A DNA stretch of 49,151 nucleotides from Deltaproteobacteria bacterium (GCA_023248955.1 JAHFDP010000025.1:1-49151), one strand, 5' to 3'; counted from the stretch's first letter, positions 37,127-45,119 are shown. The notes: generated by a model from the letters alone, not told the origin. Made by a program: numbers and translations.

Positions 37127-37157
37127 AGCCATCATTTTGTCACGTAAAATGATGGCT
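37127..37157. promoter_or_regulatory. Perfect palindrome abutting the second DUF4143 start
   Basis: Arms AGCCATCATTTT and AAAATGATGGCT match perfectly over 12 bp around a 7-nt spacer. On the minus strand the structure ends immediately before the ATG at 37126. Its sequence is unrelated to the palindrome of copy 1, but its position is the same. Confidence 0.7.
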
Positions 37158-37165
37158 GTCTAGCG

Positions 37166-37444
37166 GTGGTGGCTTTCCCGGACAGCAACGATTGCGCCGA
37201 TAGCTACAGCGGCGGGGCCCGCGTGAATGGACCGATTCCCGATGCGCTGACCGTCACCACCATGCGCCAATTCGCCAATGCGGTAACCAACCCCGATCTT
37301 CTTTTTGGGTGGCTGAGCGAAGACGGCCTCGAAGTGGGAAGCCGTTGTCCCAATGCGTTCGTTCTGCGCGACGAGGCTTCGAAATCGGCCTGGGCCTTTC
37401 CGCAGCTCTGGTCCAACATGGCGCGCAGCTGCCTGGGGCGGTAA
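37166..37444 (+). pseudogene. C-terminal fragment of a secreted protein
   Basis: A frame of 92 codons has coherent sequence (AFPDSNDCADSYSGGARV, then TTMRQFANAVTNPDLLFGWL, EVGSRCPNAF, FPQLWSNMARSCL). It resembles the end of secreted proteins that carry an AVTDP...GW...EIGDxC...WSN...C pattern (EXORDIUM-like or peptidase-like), with the usual HE before the pattern replaced by RQ. No signal peptide or upstream portion exists; the sequence begins beside the palindrome of the DUF4143 gene. It is probably a leftover 3' end. The family match is from memory and tentative. Confidence 0.4.
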
Positions 37445-37535
37445 TAGTCGGCGCGGCCGGCCCCCAAATCCAACTGTTCTGAATCGGAAGTTTCTGCTAG
37501 AACGCTGCTCGCGGCATTTTCTTGGAGGCATGTCT

Positions 37536-38096
37536 ATGGTCCGTCGTTTGGCTCTCGCGCTCTCGTTGGCCCTCACCGGTTGCAAATCGGAAGCGGCCTT
37601 TCATTCGCCGGGAGCCACGGCGGAGACGCTGGTGAAAGCGCTTGCCGACAAGGACTACGCCGCCGCCGAGAGCTGCTTCGTCAAGGACGCGATGCCCATT
37701 TTGATCGCCGCCTGCAACGTGCACGCGCGTGCCGATGAGTGCGCCAACATCAAGCAGAATCCCTGTCCGCTTGCGGAAGGCCGCATCTACCCCGACTGCA
37801 ACACGGGGGAAGTGCAGGGACGCATGACCGACCAGCTGCGGCTCATTGCCGAGAGTCACATGCCGTGCGCGGTGACGGCGCCGGATTCCAAGTCCAAGGA
37901 GGCGATGGCCTCGGTGACCTGCGAAGGTCTCGCCACGCCCGAAATTTTGAAGCTGCGCAAAGAGGGTCGCAACTGGAAGATTGTCCCGACGCTTCCGCTC
38001 TTTCCGGTGACCACCGTCGTCGAAAAGGCCGCGGCTGCCGCAGACGCGGCCGCGGAAGCCGCGGCGAAAGCGGCTGAGCCGGCACCAGCGCCGTAA
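37536..38096 (+). CDS. Lipoprotein, unknown function
   Basis: The 186-residue protein starts at the second ATG (37536), seven bases after GGAGG; the first ATG is only one base from that site. The leader ends in a lipobox (SLALTGC). The mature part has helical segments and four or more cysteines ([35 protein letters not shown]). It resembles a small stress-response-like helical domain with a DYAAAESCF motif, seen in many myxobacterial lipoproteins of unknown role. The C-terminus is a low-complexity Ala/Glu/Lys tail ending APAP. Confidence 0.75.
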   Translation: MVRRLALALSLALTGCKSEAAFHSPGATAETLVKALADKDYAAAESCFVKDAMPILIAACNVHARADECANIKQNPCPLAEGRIYPDCNTGEVQGRMTDQLRLIAESHMPCAVTAPDSKSKEAMASVTCEGLATPEILKLRKEGRNWKIVPTLPLFPVTTVVEKAAAAADAAAEAAAKAAEPAPAP

Positions 38097-38118
38097 CGAC
38101 TTTTTGTCAAGTTGACGC

Positions 38119-40266
38119 TTACTGCGCCGTCGCCGCCATCGCGAAGGCCAATTCGTCCGCTGAGCGCGCCAGATCCGCCTTGAGCATGTCCGCGCCACCA
38201 TGGCCGGAGTTTTTCTCGATCCGCAGCACCACCGGGCCACCCGTCGTCGCCGCTTGTAGCGCGGCCGCAAACTTGCGCGCGTGCATGGGGTCAACGCGAT
38301 CGTCGCTGTCGGCCGAGAGCATCAGAAACGGTGGATAGCGCACGCCCGCTTTAACGTGGTGGTAGGGCGAGTAGGCGTAGAGCGTTTTGAACTGCGCGGC
38401 ATCATCGGGCGAGCCGTATTCTTCCGCCCACGTTTTTCCCGAGCCAAAGAGTGTGTAGCGCACCATGTCGAGGAGCGGCACGCCGCAGATCACCGCGCCG
38501 AAAAGTTCGGGATGCTGCGTGGTGAGCGCGCCCATCAAAAGCCCGCCGTTGGAGCGGCCGACGATGGTGAGCCGGCTGGCCTTGGTCGTGCCGTTGCCGA
38601 TGAGCGTCTGCGCGGCCGCGGCGAAATCGTCGAAGACATTTTGTTTATTCGCACCCATGCCCGCGCGATGCCAATCCTCGCCGTATTCGCTGCCGCCGCG
38701 AATGTTGGCCAGCGCGAAAACGCCGCCGTGCTCGATCCACGGAATGACGCTCATGCGAAACGTGGGCGTCTCGGCTATCTGAAAACCACCGTAGCCCCAC
38801 AGCATGGTGCGCGCGGATCCGTCTTTCACGAGGTCTTTTTTGTGCACCACGAACATCGGGACGCGCGTGCCGTCCTTCGAGTTGAAAAAGATCTGCTCGA
38901 CCACGAGGGTCGAGGAATCGAGCGGCACCTTCGGCCGGAACCAGAGGTCCATGGTGCCGCGGGATATCGACACTGAGTATATCTCTCGCGGAACAGTGAA
39001 GGACTCGAAGGCGAAAAAGGCCTCGTCTTCGTCCTCGTTGCCGGAGATGCCATCCACCGATCCGATGGCCGGAAGTTGGAGCTGGTTCACGAGCCTGCCG
39101 TCGAGCGAGCGGACTTCCAATCGGCTCGAAGCATCTTGAATGGTGCCGATCACCAGATGGCCGCCGATGATGGCCATGCTGTCGAGCGTGGCGTCGCTGC
39201 GCTCGGGGACGATCGCCTTCCAGTGCGCGGGTTCGGGATGCGCGGGATCGACTTCCACCACGCGCCAGCGCGCCGCGCCGTCGTTGGTGCGCGCGTAGAT
39301 TTTTCCTTGGAAGGCGGTCGGTTCGAAGAGCGAGCCGCGGCCCACGGAGAGCGGTTTCAAATCGCCTTCTTTGCCGCCGCGTATTTCATTGTAATACACG
39401 TCGGTGGAGTTCCAGCCATGCTGGATTTCGATGAACAGAAAGCGGCCGTCGCGCGAAAGTCCCGCGCTGAGAAACGTCGAGGGATCGCCGGTGCGCGCGT
39501 GGACGAGGCGGTCTTGGCGCGGGTTTTCGCCGAGACGGTGAAAGCGAATTTCAGAGGTGCCAGGACGTTCGGAGACGGGGATTTTCGGATCGACCGGAAG
39601 CCACGTGTAATAGAAACCGTCGCCCGCGGGCGTCCAGGAAGGCTCCGCGTATTTCGCGCCTTCGATGGTGTCGACGTCGCTCTTCTTGCCGCTGGCGACG
39701 TCCATTAAATGGAGCGTGGCCTCGTCGGAGTTGTTGCGGTGAACGGCGTAAGCGACGGTTTTTCCGTCCCAGGAAACCGACCAGGTGCCGAGCGAAACGC
39801 TGCCGTCCTCGGACCAGGTGTTGGGATCAAAGAGGACCTGCTCGGCGCCGTCCTTGCCTTCCTTCCAGCAGACGATGGCTTTCTCGCGCGTGGCCAAGCG
39901 GCGGGCGTAAAAGTAGCGCGTGCCACGGTGCAAGAGTCCGCTCTGCGTGTCGATGTAAGCGAGCGCGCGGAGGCGCGAGAGGATGGATTCCCGCTCGGGA
40001 AGCGTGCCGAGAAAATCGCGCGCGGACTTGTCTTGCGCTGCCATCCACGATTGCACTTCGGTGGATTTTTCGTCTTCGAGCCAGCGGTAAGGGTCGGCGA
40101 CCATTTGCCCGTGCAATACATCCGTGATCGGTTGTAATCGCGTGGCGATCGGCGTCGGACGGGTAGTGGTGCTGGTAGTGGTGCTGGTAGTGGTGCTGGT
40201 AGTGGTGCTGGTGGTGGTCATGGTGGCGCAGCTGGCGAGGAGGAGGAAGCGCGTGTGGAGTTTCAT
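38119..40266 (-). CDS. S9 prolyl oligopeptidase, lipoprotein form
   Basis: The 715-residue serine peptidase cleaves short peptides after proline. The family beta-propeller is followed by the hydrolase domain with Ser in [10 protein letters not shown] (~569), Asp in [10 protein letters not shown] (~650) and His in NSGHGGADM (~685), at spacings normal for the family. The leader ends LLLASCAT, so it should be lipid-anchored. Between the lipobox and the propeller lies a Thr/Ser linker of repeated STTT units encoded by a 12-bp tandem repeat. DPYRWLEDE, the usual first conserved motif of the family, follows that linker. Envelope-anchored peptidase action on imported or prey peptides is inferred. 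Confidence 0.92.
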   Translation of the reverse strand: MKLHTRFLLLASCATMTTTSTTTSTTTSTTTSTTTRPTPIATRLQPITDVLHGQMVADPYRWLEDEKSTEVQSWMAAQDKSARDFLGTLPERESILSRLRALAYIDTQSGLLHRGTRYFYARRLATREKAIVCWKEGKDGAEQVLFDPNTWSEDGSVSLGTWSVSWDGKTVAYAVHRNNSDEATLHLMDVASGKKSDVDTIEGAKYAEPSWTPAGDGFYYTWLPVDPKIPVSERPGTSEIRFHRLGENPRQDRLVHARTGDPSTFLSAGLSRDGRFLFIEIQHGWNSTDVYYNEIRGGKEGDLKPLSVGRGSLFEPTAFQGKIYARTNDGAARWRVVEVDPAHPEPAHWKAIVPERSDATLDSMAIIGGHLVIGTIQDASSRLEVRSLDGRLVNQLQLPAIGSVDGISGNEDEDEAFFAFESFTVPREIYSVSISRGTMDLWFRPKVPLDSSTLVVEQIFFNSKDGTRVPMFVVHKKDLVKDGSARTMLWGYGGFQIAETPTFRMSVIPWIEHGGVFALANIRGGSEYGEDWHRAGMGANKQNVFDDFAAAAQTLIGNGTTKASRLTIVGRSNGGLLMGALTTQHPELFGAVICGVPLLDMVRYTLFGSGKTWAEEYGSPDDAAQFKTLYAYSPYHHVKAGVRYPPFLMLSADSDDRVDPMHARKFAAALQAATTGGPVVLRIEKNSGHGGADMLKADLARSADELAFAMAATAQ
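40162..40209. repeat. 12-bp tandem repeat encoding the STTT linker
   Basis: Four exact copies of GGTAGTGGTGCT, plus a partial unit, encode STTT repeats on the minus strand. Copy number change keeps the frame and alters linker length only. Confidence 0.92.
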
Positions 40267-40357
40267 GGCCGCCGAATTAGCACGAAAAAGAAGGGGGGCC
40301 GAGAGAGCGCCTATCGATTTGCGCCGATGATTCGATTTTTCTCAGGCTACGGCATAC

Positions 40358-40399
40358 GAAAAAACCAAAGGGCGGCGGAAGCGCTCGGCTCCGCCGCCC
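40358..40399 (-). terminator. Intrinsic terminator for the switch lipoprotein gene
   Basis: A perfect 10-bp stem GGGCGGCGGA / TCCGCCGCCC is followed on the minus strand by CTTTGGTTTTTTC. It lies 12 bp beyond the stop codon of the lipoprotein gene at 40412. Confidence 0.8.
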
Positions 40400-40411
40400 G
40401 AATAGAGAGAA

Positions 40412-41565
40412 CTAGTCGCAGTTCAGCTGAATATCGGCGTCGGTTTGGCTTTTATCGAGTTGTTGGAAATCGACGGTGGGGAGTTTGGCCGGACCGGCGA
40501 CTAGGTTTGGGTCTCCGTACTTCATTCCTGTAATGATACCCCCCGGGTTATCGTTCGTACGGCTGCCCCCCTCAATATCGACACCGAACCCGGACGCCTT
40601 TTTAAAGCCCGTAATCTCATAAGTGCTCATATCGCGCGACGTATTGGAGATGTTCGCTCCCGTGAACGCCTGCACTGTGGATTCCGCCGGGCAGATGACT
40701 TTTGAGTTCCACACCCCAGAAAGCGACGAGTCCAACGACATCTCAAAACTCAGGACGTACGGTTTGTTGTCGGGATCAAGCGCTTTGAATGCACCCCTTA
40801 TGATCACGTCACCGCCACCTCCGCCGTTGTCACCGCCACCGCCACCACCACCGCCGCCCGGGTCCGAGCACGTGCCGCCACTCTGGCCAGGCTCCGTTGG
40901 GTCCGCCCAGGTGCAGAGGTTGTCTTCGCAAACGGTAGTGTCGTGGTTGTAGTCCGTGCAAGTGGCATCGACTCCGCCAGGACAGCTCGCAGGGTTGGCC
41001 GCCATGCCACCTATCGGAGGGTTAAAGCAGTCGCTCTTTCGCTCCCAAAAATTCGCAATCTCCGGTTGAGCGCCTGAACTACCCGGCAGGATTTGGCAGC
41101 AAATCGTGTCGTTATCGCTGTTATCGCCTATGGCATTGTCCGAGCAGGTGCCGGGGCCGAGCGTACCGGTGCCAGGTTCCGTCCAGCCGCACGCGTTGGC
41201 CTCACAAATCTGCTGGTTGTGGTTGAAATTGCCACACGTCGCGTCGCCACAGTCCGCCCTGTCAGCCGCCTCTTCGCCTACGTCGCCGTTGCTATTAAGA
41301 CTGAGACAGTCGCTCTTCGTGTCCCAGAAATCCGGAATCTCCGCGATTGCGCCGGCTTGGTGGTTTGTTTGATTGATGTGGCAGCAGACCGTGTTTCCGC
41401 TCTCAACATGGGAAGCACTCTTGGCGGGCGTCTTGGATTTCGCCGCGCATGCCGCGGCGAGCGCGATCAGCGTTATAGCGAATAGCGAATAGCGAATAGC
41501 GAATAGCGAATAGCGAATAGCGAATAGCGAATAGCGAATAGCGAATAGCGAATAGCGACCTTCAT
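40412..41565 (-). CDS. Predicted phase-variable Cys-rich lipoprotein (off as assembled)
   Basis: The ATG at 41565 follows GGAGG by four bases. After MKV come eleven 7-bp units that read AIRYSLF in cycles. With 11 units the frame ends at a TAA after 30 codons. From 41479 to the stop at 40412 another frame is open and starts AITLIALAAAC, the core and lipobox of a lipoprotein leader. The mature part has two repeats of about 85 residues (CCHINQ...EIPDFWDTKSDC...CGW; CCQILP...EIANFWERKSDC...CTW), a Gly-rich spacer and a C-terminal domain ending QLNCD. With 9 or 12 units the start and body would be in frame (about 380 residues). The body alone has a first possible start only at 41005, inside the second repeat. 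Surface lipoprotein with on/off control is inferred. Confidence 0.75.
41480..41556. repeat. Heptanucleotide tandem repeat (11 x 7 bp), probable phase switch
   Basis: Eleven perfect copies of GAATAGC (GCTATTC on the coding strand) are joined without interruption. The unit is not a multiple of three, so each change in copy number shifts the frame. All seven codons made by the repeat are sense codons in every frame, so the tract itself never stops translation. Confidence 0.95.
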
Positions 41566-41721
41566 ACTACCTCCAGGGACTGCAGGTTGGCAATCTGTTG
41601 TTCAAAATAACACGTTTGAAAATTCGGCCAAAATCCTGCTTGTCGGGGGGCGCACTCGCTGGCCGCCTGAGCACATCAGAGACGGAGCGGCGCCAGAAAA
41701 AGCAGGCGCCGCTCCGGTCGC

Positions 41722-42063
41722 TCATTTCCGAAGGGCTTTGAGCATCTGCTTGAGCCGGATGGCCAGAGCCTGAATGTCCCGCGCCTGCTCTTCGGCCACC
41801 GCCCCAATCGCAGCGGCTAAATCAATCGCGCCCGCGGTTTCGTGGAGCGAATTGTTGGACTGCACGAAATACTTTCGCCTCAGCGCCACGCTGTCATTCG
41901 GCAGCCCCTCGCAGAGATTCAAGAACGCGCTCTTGGCCGCCCGTGTAGCCTGATCGCGCAGCTCTGCATCGCGAATATCCGCCAGGTGCACCAGCCGCGC
42001 GATCTCCCGCGCCACCTGGTAGGCATCCATTCGTTGGAACGACATCAAGGTTTCCTTCTGCAT
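41722..42063 (-). CDS. Four-helix-bundle protein (S23/TIGR02436-like)
   Basis: The 113-residue protein starts at the ATG at 42063, eight bases after GGAGG. It has the family pattern: FQRMDAYQVAREIARLV, ELRDQATRAAKSAFLNLCEG, RRKYFVQSNNSLHETAGAID, and a helical end (QALAIRLKQMLKALRK). Relatives are encoded in intervening sequences of 23S rRNA and as Avd of diversity-generating retroelements; they bind nucleic acid. Here no rRNA and no reverse transcriptase is near. The ribosome binding site and start codon lie inside one arm of a 27-bp inverted repeat. A 5'-truncated copy lies at 42409-42605. Confidence 0.82.
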   Translation of the reverse strand: MQKETLMSFQRMDAYQVAREIARLVHLADIRDAELRDQATRAAKSAFLNLCEGLPNDSVALRRKYFVQSNNSLHETAGAIDLAAAIGAVAEEQARDIQALAIRLKQMLKALRK

Positions 42064-42125
42064 TTTGTCGACCTCCTTGCCCCCGGGCGGCCACAGCCGG
42101 AGGTCGACAAAATGCGGAAGGAAAC
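42050..42125. repeat. 27-bp inverted repeat around the four-helix gene start
   Basis: Arms at 42050-42076 and 42099-42125 differ at one position and flank a 22-nt loop. Each arm holds, reading outwards, GGAGG, GTCGAC, AAAATG and GAAGGAAAC, so a ribosome binding site and a start codon exist in both directions. The leftward one starts the four-helix gene; the rightward one opens a frame without recognisable product. Confidence 0.9.
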
Positions 42126-42200
42126 GCTGGCACGACATTGGCGTCATCGACGATCCGTCGAGGTCGATTTGTCGATGGTCGATTCTCGCGGACGACCGGA

Positions 42201-42242
42201 CGCGGACGACCGTCGACCATCGATGGCCGACGGTCGTCCGCG
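42201..42242. repeat. 42-bp near-perfect palindrome
   Basis: Arms CGCGGACGACCGTCG and CGACGGTCGTCCGCG flank CCATCGATGG, with one mismatched pair. It is part of the module tail. In copy B the same place (about 42650-42699) keeps the outer CGCGGACG / CGTCCGCG but the inner right half has changed. Confidence 0.9.
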
Positions 42243-42408
42243 ACTACGAGCCCGACCTCGAAAATCGACTATAGACCGCGATTCACTCGGTGCTCCCACG
42301 ATCCTGCCGTGCGCCCAAAATCCCGTCTGTCGGGGGGCGCACTCGCTGGCCGCCTGAGCGCATCAGAGACGGAGCGGCGCCAAAAAGAGTCGGCGCCGCT
42401 CCGGTCGC

Positions 42409-42605
42409 TCATTTCCGCAGGACTTTGAGCATCTGCTTGAGCCGGACGGCCAGTGCCTGAATGGCCCGCGCCTGCTCTTCGGCCACCGCTCCAATCGCGG
42501 CGGCCAAATCGATCGCCCCCGCGGTTTCATGAAGCGAATTGTTGGACTGCACGAAATACTTTCGCCTCAACGCCACGCTGTCATTGGGCAGTCCCTCGCA
42601 GAGGA
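42409..42605 (-). pseudogene. Truncated four-helix-bundle gene copy
   Basis: This copy encodes only the last 60 or so residues, from CEGLPNDSVALRRKYF to the stop, nearly identical to the intact gene. The N-terminal helix, the start and the ribosome binding site were lost in the 235-bp deletion, so the product is unlikely to be made. Confidence 0.85.
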
Positions 42606-42790
42606 TCCGTCGAGGTCGATTTGTCGATGGTCCATTCTCGCGGACGACCGGACGCGGACGACCGTCGACCATCGATGGCCGTCCACGTCCACGTCCGCGA
42701 CTACGAGCCCGACCTCGAAAATCGACTATCGACCGCGATTCACTGGGCGCTCCTCACAATCCTGTTGCGCCCCTTTCGGGGGGCGAGTGT

Positions 42791-43402
42791 TCATCGCCCC
42801 TGCACGAGCTCCTCGAGTTTCTCCGCCACGAGCGTGCGCAGCCACTTCGCGGGAATCCGCTTTACCCACGCTCTCGCCACCCCAACGCGGAACCGCGCCG
42901 GCAGTTCCAGCTCCGGAAGCGTCGTGAAAAGCCGACTTCGACGCGTCGAGAGATACAGCACGTCGAGCAATGCCTTCTCCGGCGTGGCGAGCTTGACCGT
43001 GGAGTCGGGTCGCACGTCGAAACCTCCAAAGAATTCCGGCGCGACGTGGTGGATGCTGAAAACGCCGTCCGTCGTTCGAATGCGCTGCGTTCGATCGAGC
43101 GATACCGCGTACACCACCGCCGGAATCTGGCTCACCATTCCGTGCAGGTAGAGCGCTGTCTGGAGCGACACGTAGCTTGGCTGCGGCGCCGTGAGAAATT
43201 CGGGCAGCGCGAGCGGATCGATCGGCGGACGAATCGCCCAGAGTCCGTGCCGAACGCGCGAAATCATGCCTGCCCCGGCCAGTCGAGCCAGGGTGTTGCT
43301 GGCTTGCGCGATGGGCATTCGCAAGAGCGCCGCCGCGTCCGCCGTGGCGACTGCGGGCGTCTCAAGCTCACGCAGGCGCCGCAGCGCTTCGAGGGCCGTC
43401 AC
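42791..43402 (-). CDS. AbiEi-family antitoxin
   Basis: The 203-residue protein starts at a GTG at 43402 that overlaps the stop of the nucleotidyltransferase gene by four bases (GTGA). The first 60 residues form a winged-helix DNA-binding domain (TADAAALLRMPIAQASNTLA, then RHGLWAI). The AbiEi body follows: LPEFLTAPQPSYVSLQTALY, IPAVVYAVSLDRTQRI, FSIHHVAPEFFGGF and ATPEKALLDVLYL. In known type IV systems this partner represses the operon and counteracts the toxin. An upstream extension of the frame to 43450 is unnecessary given the overlap. Unlike the usual order, it is the second gene. Confidence 0.85.
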   Translation of the reverse strand: MTALEALRRLRELETPAVATADAAALLRMPIAQASNTLARLAGAGMISRVRHGLWAIRPPIDPLALPEFLTAPQPSYVSLQTALYLHGMVSQIPAVVYAVSLDRTQRIRTTDGVFSIHHVAPEFFGGFDVRPDSTVKLATPEKALLDVLYLSTRRSRLFTTLPELELPARFRVGVARAWVKRIPAKWLRTLVAEKLEELVQGR

Positions 43403-44157
43403 GACGGCCGATCCAGGGCGTCCACCACGCGCAGCTGCAAGGCTTCCCACATCGCCGGCGATGCGTAGGTCTCGGCTTCTTCGACCGGAAGGTAGGCCGC
43501 AACCTGGCTCTGAAAATCGTCATAGGACAGCTCAAGCGCGCGCGCGATTGCCTGTTTGCTGGTGCGAGCGGAGCCCGAAAAGGCCGCGGCATCTGGTCCC
43601 GACTGGCCCAGCAGGAGTGCCAAGTCAAAAACATCGCGCGCTTGCGCCTGCATGCGACCAGCCAGCGCCGCGACTTTCTGGTCAATGGCGGCGGGGAGCA
43701 GGTAGTGGCAGGCCAGGACCGGCGGGGTGCGATGGTGAGCAACGAGTGTCGGTGAAACCGCATCCAGCTTGGATTCGCCGGTCGTGCCCCGGTGAGAAAA
43801 TTCGATCTTCGTCCGTAGCTCGACGGAGCGTCCCTCGACAGCCAATCCAACTTTCCAGCGCTGCGTGGTTTCGGTTTGTTTGGGCGCCGTGAACGCGGTG
43901 ATGCGAATCCCTGTGCTGCGCAAGAGCAGCGAGAGCGCTGGTCCTTGGAGCAGCTTGTCGACGCGCGATTTCACCGAATGCGGCGACGCCTGCAGAACGT
44001 CGATGTCAACGTCTTCGGAGTAGCGTGGGCTGCTGAAGAAGAAACGCAGATTGCAGCCGCCCTTGATGATGAACTTTGCTTTATCGGGGCCCGTTGCGAG
44101 CAGCCGGACGAAGTGCAGGTGGAAGATTTCGACGAGCTCTCGGTCGGTAACGGCCAT
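43399..44157 (-). CDS. AbiEii-family nucleotidyltransferase toxin
   Basis: The 252-residue protein is of the AbiEii/DUF1814 nucleotidyltransferase family, which modifies tRNA or other targets with nucleotides. Motif I is KGGCNLRFFF with the GG pair, motif II YSEDVDIDVL provides the acidic pair, and the late conserved block is IDQKVAALAGRM followed by RDVFDLALLL. It starts at the ATG at 44157 and is joined to the antitoxin gene by a four-base overlap. In most AbiE operons the antitoxin comes first; here the toxin-like gene does. An A/T-rich stretch with two direct repeats lies just upstream. Confidence 0.87.
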   Translation of the reverse strand: MAVTDRELVEIFHLHFVRLLATGPDKAKFIIKGGCNLRFFFSSPRYSEDVDIDVLQASPHSVKSRVDKLLQGPALSLLLRSTGIRITAFTAPKQTETTQRWKVGLAVEGRSVELRTKIEFSHRGTTGESKLDAVSPTLVAHHRTPPVLACHYLLPAAIDQKVAALAGRMQAQARDVFDLALLLGQSGPDAAAFSGSARTSKQAIARALELSYDDFQSQVAAYLPVEEAETYASPAMWEALQLRVVDALDRPS

Positions 44158-44167
44158 TCATACCAAA

Positions 44168-44196
44168 TACAATATTTTATCTTTAGTTACAATATT
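44168..44196. promoter_or_regulatory. Candidate AbiE operator: paired TACAATATT repeats
   Basis: Two exact copies of TACAATATT begin at 44168 and 44188, 20 bp apart, in an A/T-rich island 10-40 bp upstream of the toxin-like gene. Spacing of two helical turns suits binding of a winged-helix dimer to one face. The second copy overlaps the stop codon of the uracil-DNA glycosylase gene. Confidence 0.5.
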
Positions 44197-44932
44197 ATGT
44201 TTTGTTTTCGCGTGACATCGCCGGCTTCGCCAGCTCCATCACTGCGTCGAACATCGCTGGCGTCAGCCGTCCCGTGAACGTGTTCTGCTGACTCACGTGG
44301 TAGCAGCCCAGCAAGATGTATGGGCTCCCATGCAATTGGTATCGAACCCCATGCCCGAACGGAAAATCGCGGCGGGCCGCGCCCAGCGTGGTCAGGAGCT
44401 GATCGTGCGCGATGCCGCCGAGCGTGAGAATGACCCGCAGTGTTGGCGCCAGCAGCTCGAGCGTGCGTTGCAAAAACGGCCGGCAGCGCGCCAATTCGAC
44501 GGGTGTCGGCTTGTTCGCAGGAGGTGCACAGCAGGCGGACGCGGTGATGTAAACGCCCGAAAGCTTCAGCCCGTCGCCACGCGCCACGCTGGTCGGCTGG
44601 TTGGCGAATCCCGCGCGGTGCAGCCCCGCATAGAGAAAGTCGCCCGAGCGATCGCCCGTGAAAACGCGGCCGGTGCGGTTGCCGCCGTGGGCAGCGGGAG
44701 CCAACCCCACGATGAGTAGAGACGCTTGCGGATCACCGAACCCCGGCACCGGCCGGCCCCAGTAGTCCTGGTCAGCGAAGGCGCGGCGTTTGGTGCGGGC
44801 AACCTCGCCGCAATACTTCGTCAGCCGCGGGCAAGCGCTGCACGCGGTGACGGCGCGCTCGATCGCGGAGATTGTGATGAGCCGTGGCACGCATTCCGCG
44901 GGAGTCGGAGACGGACTGGGCATTCGCCGCAT
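44195..44932 (-). CDS. Family-5 uracil-DNA glycosylase (UdgB-like)
   Basis: The predicted 245-residue enzyme removes uracil and other deaminated bases from DNA. Motif A is the family-5 form GLAPAAHGGNRTGRVFTGD, lacking the catalytic Asp/Asn of family 1. The late His motif appears as LLGCYHVSQQNTFTGRLT. Cysteines for an iron-sulfur cluster are present: CSACPRL near the N-terminus and CCAPPANKP plus ARCRPF later. The start is uncertain: I chose the ATG at 44932; 44923 and 45007 are alternatives and none has a good ribosome binding site. Confidence 0.88.
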   Translation of the reverse strand: MRRMPSPSPTPAECVPRLITISAIERAVTACSACPRLTKYCGEVARTKRRAFADQDYWGRPVPGFGDPQASLLIVGLAPAAHGGNRTGRVFTGDRSGDFLYAGLHRAGFANQPTSVARGDGLKLSGVYITASACCAPPANKPTPVELARCRPFLQRTLELLAPTLRVILTLGGIAHDQLLTTLGAARRDFPFGHGVRYQLHGSPYILLGCYHVSQQNTFTGRLTPAMFDAVMELAKPAMSRENKT

Positions 44933-45119
44933 GCTAGCGCCAACGTTCGCGTTGCGTCGGAAAGCCGCGCCAGGACTGGTGCAGCGAGACGCCAGTGGAC
45001 TGTCCATGTGCCGCTCGGACGGCGCTCGTGGCCCTCTAAATCCCTGTTTTTGCGAAGTCGCGGCGCTGGCATGAATGGTGCTTAGTCAACAGTAATCCGT
45101 TCACGTCCCTGGAGCTGCC

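Larger units (their letters stand above)
41628..42777. repeat. Tandemly duplicated module (four-helix gene plus palindromic tail)
   Basis: Copy A (41628-42314) and copy B (42315-42777) lie directly one after the other. Both start CCAAAATCC...TGTCGGGGGGCGCACTC, carry the 3' part of a four-helix-bundle gene, and end with the tail from GATCCGTCGAGGTCG to about ATCCTG...TGCGCC. Copy B lacks about 235 bp that correspond to 41917-42151 of A, joining GCAGAG straight to GATCCG. A possible third vestige (TCGGGGGGCG) follows B. Confidence 0.85.

Noticed and set aside
41480-41556. CRISPR or iteron-type origin
   Set aside because: Units are 7 bp with no spacers, and lie inside a coding leader with a strong ribosome binding site directly before them.
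41842-42357. Rightward gene starting from the mirror ATG at 42111
   Set aside because: The product is Arg/Asp-rich and only translates the palindromic tail; no recognisable protein character.
41722-42777. Diversity-generating retroelement, because Avd is a four-helix-bundle protein
   Set aside because: No reverse transcriptase, template repeat or adenine-specific variable repeat is visible in the window.
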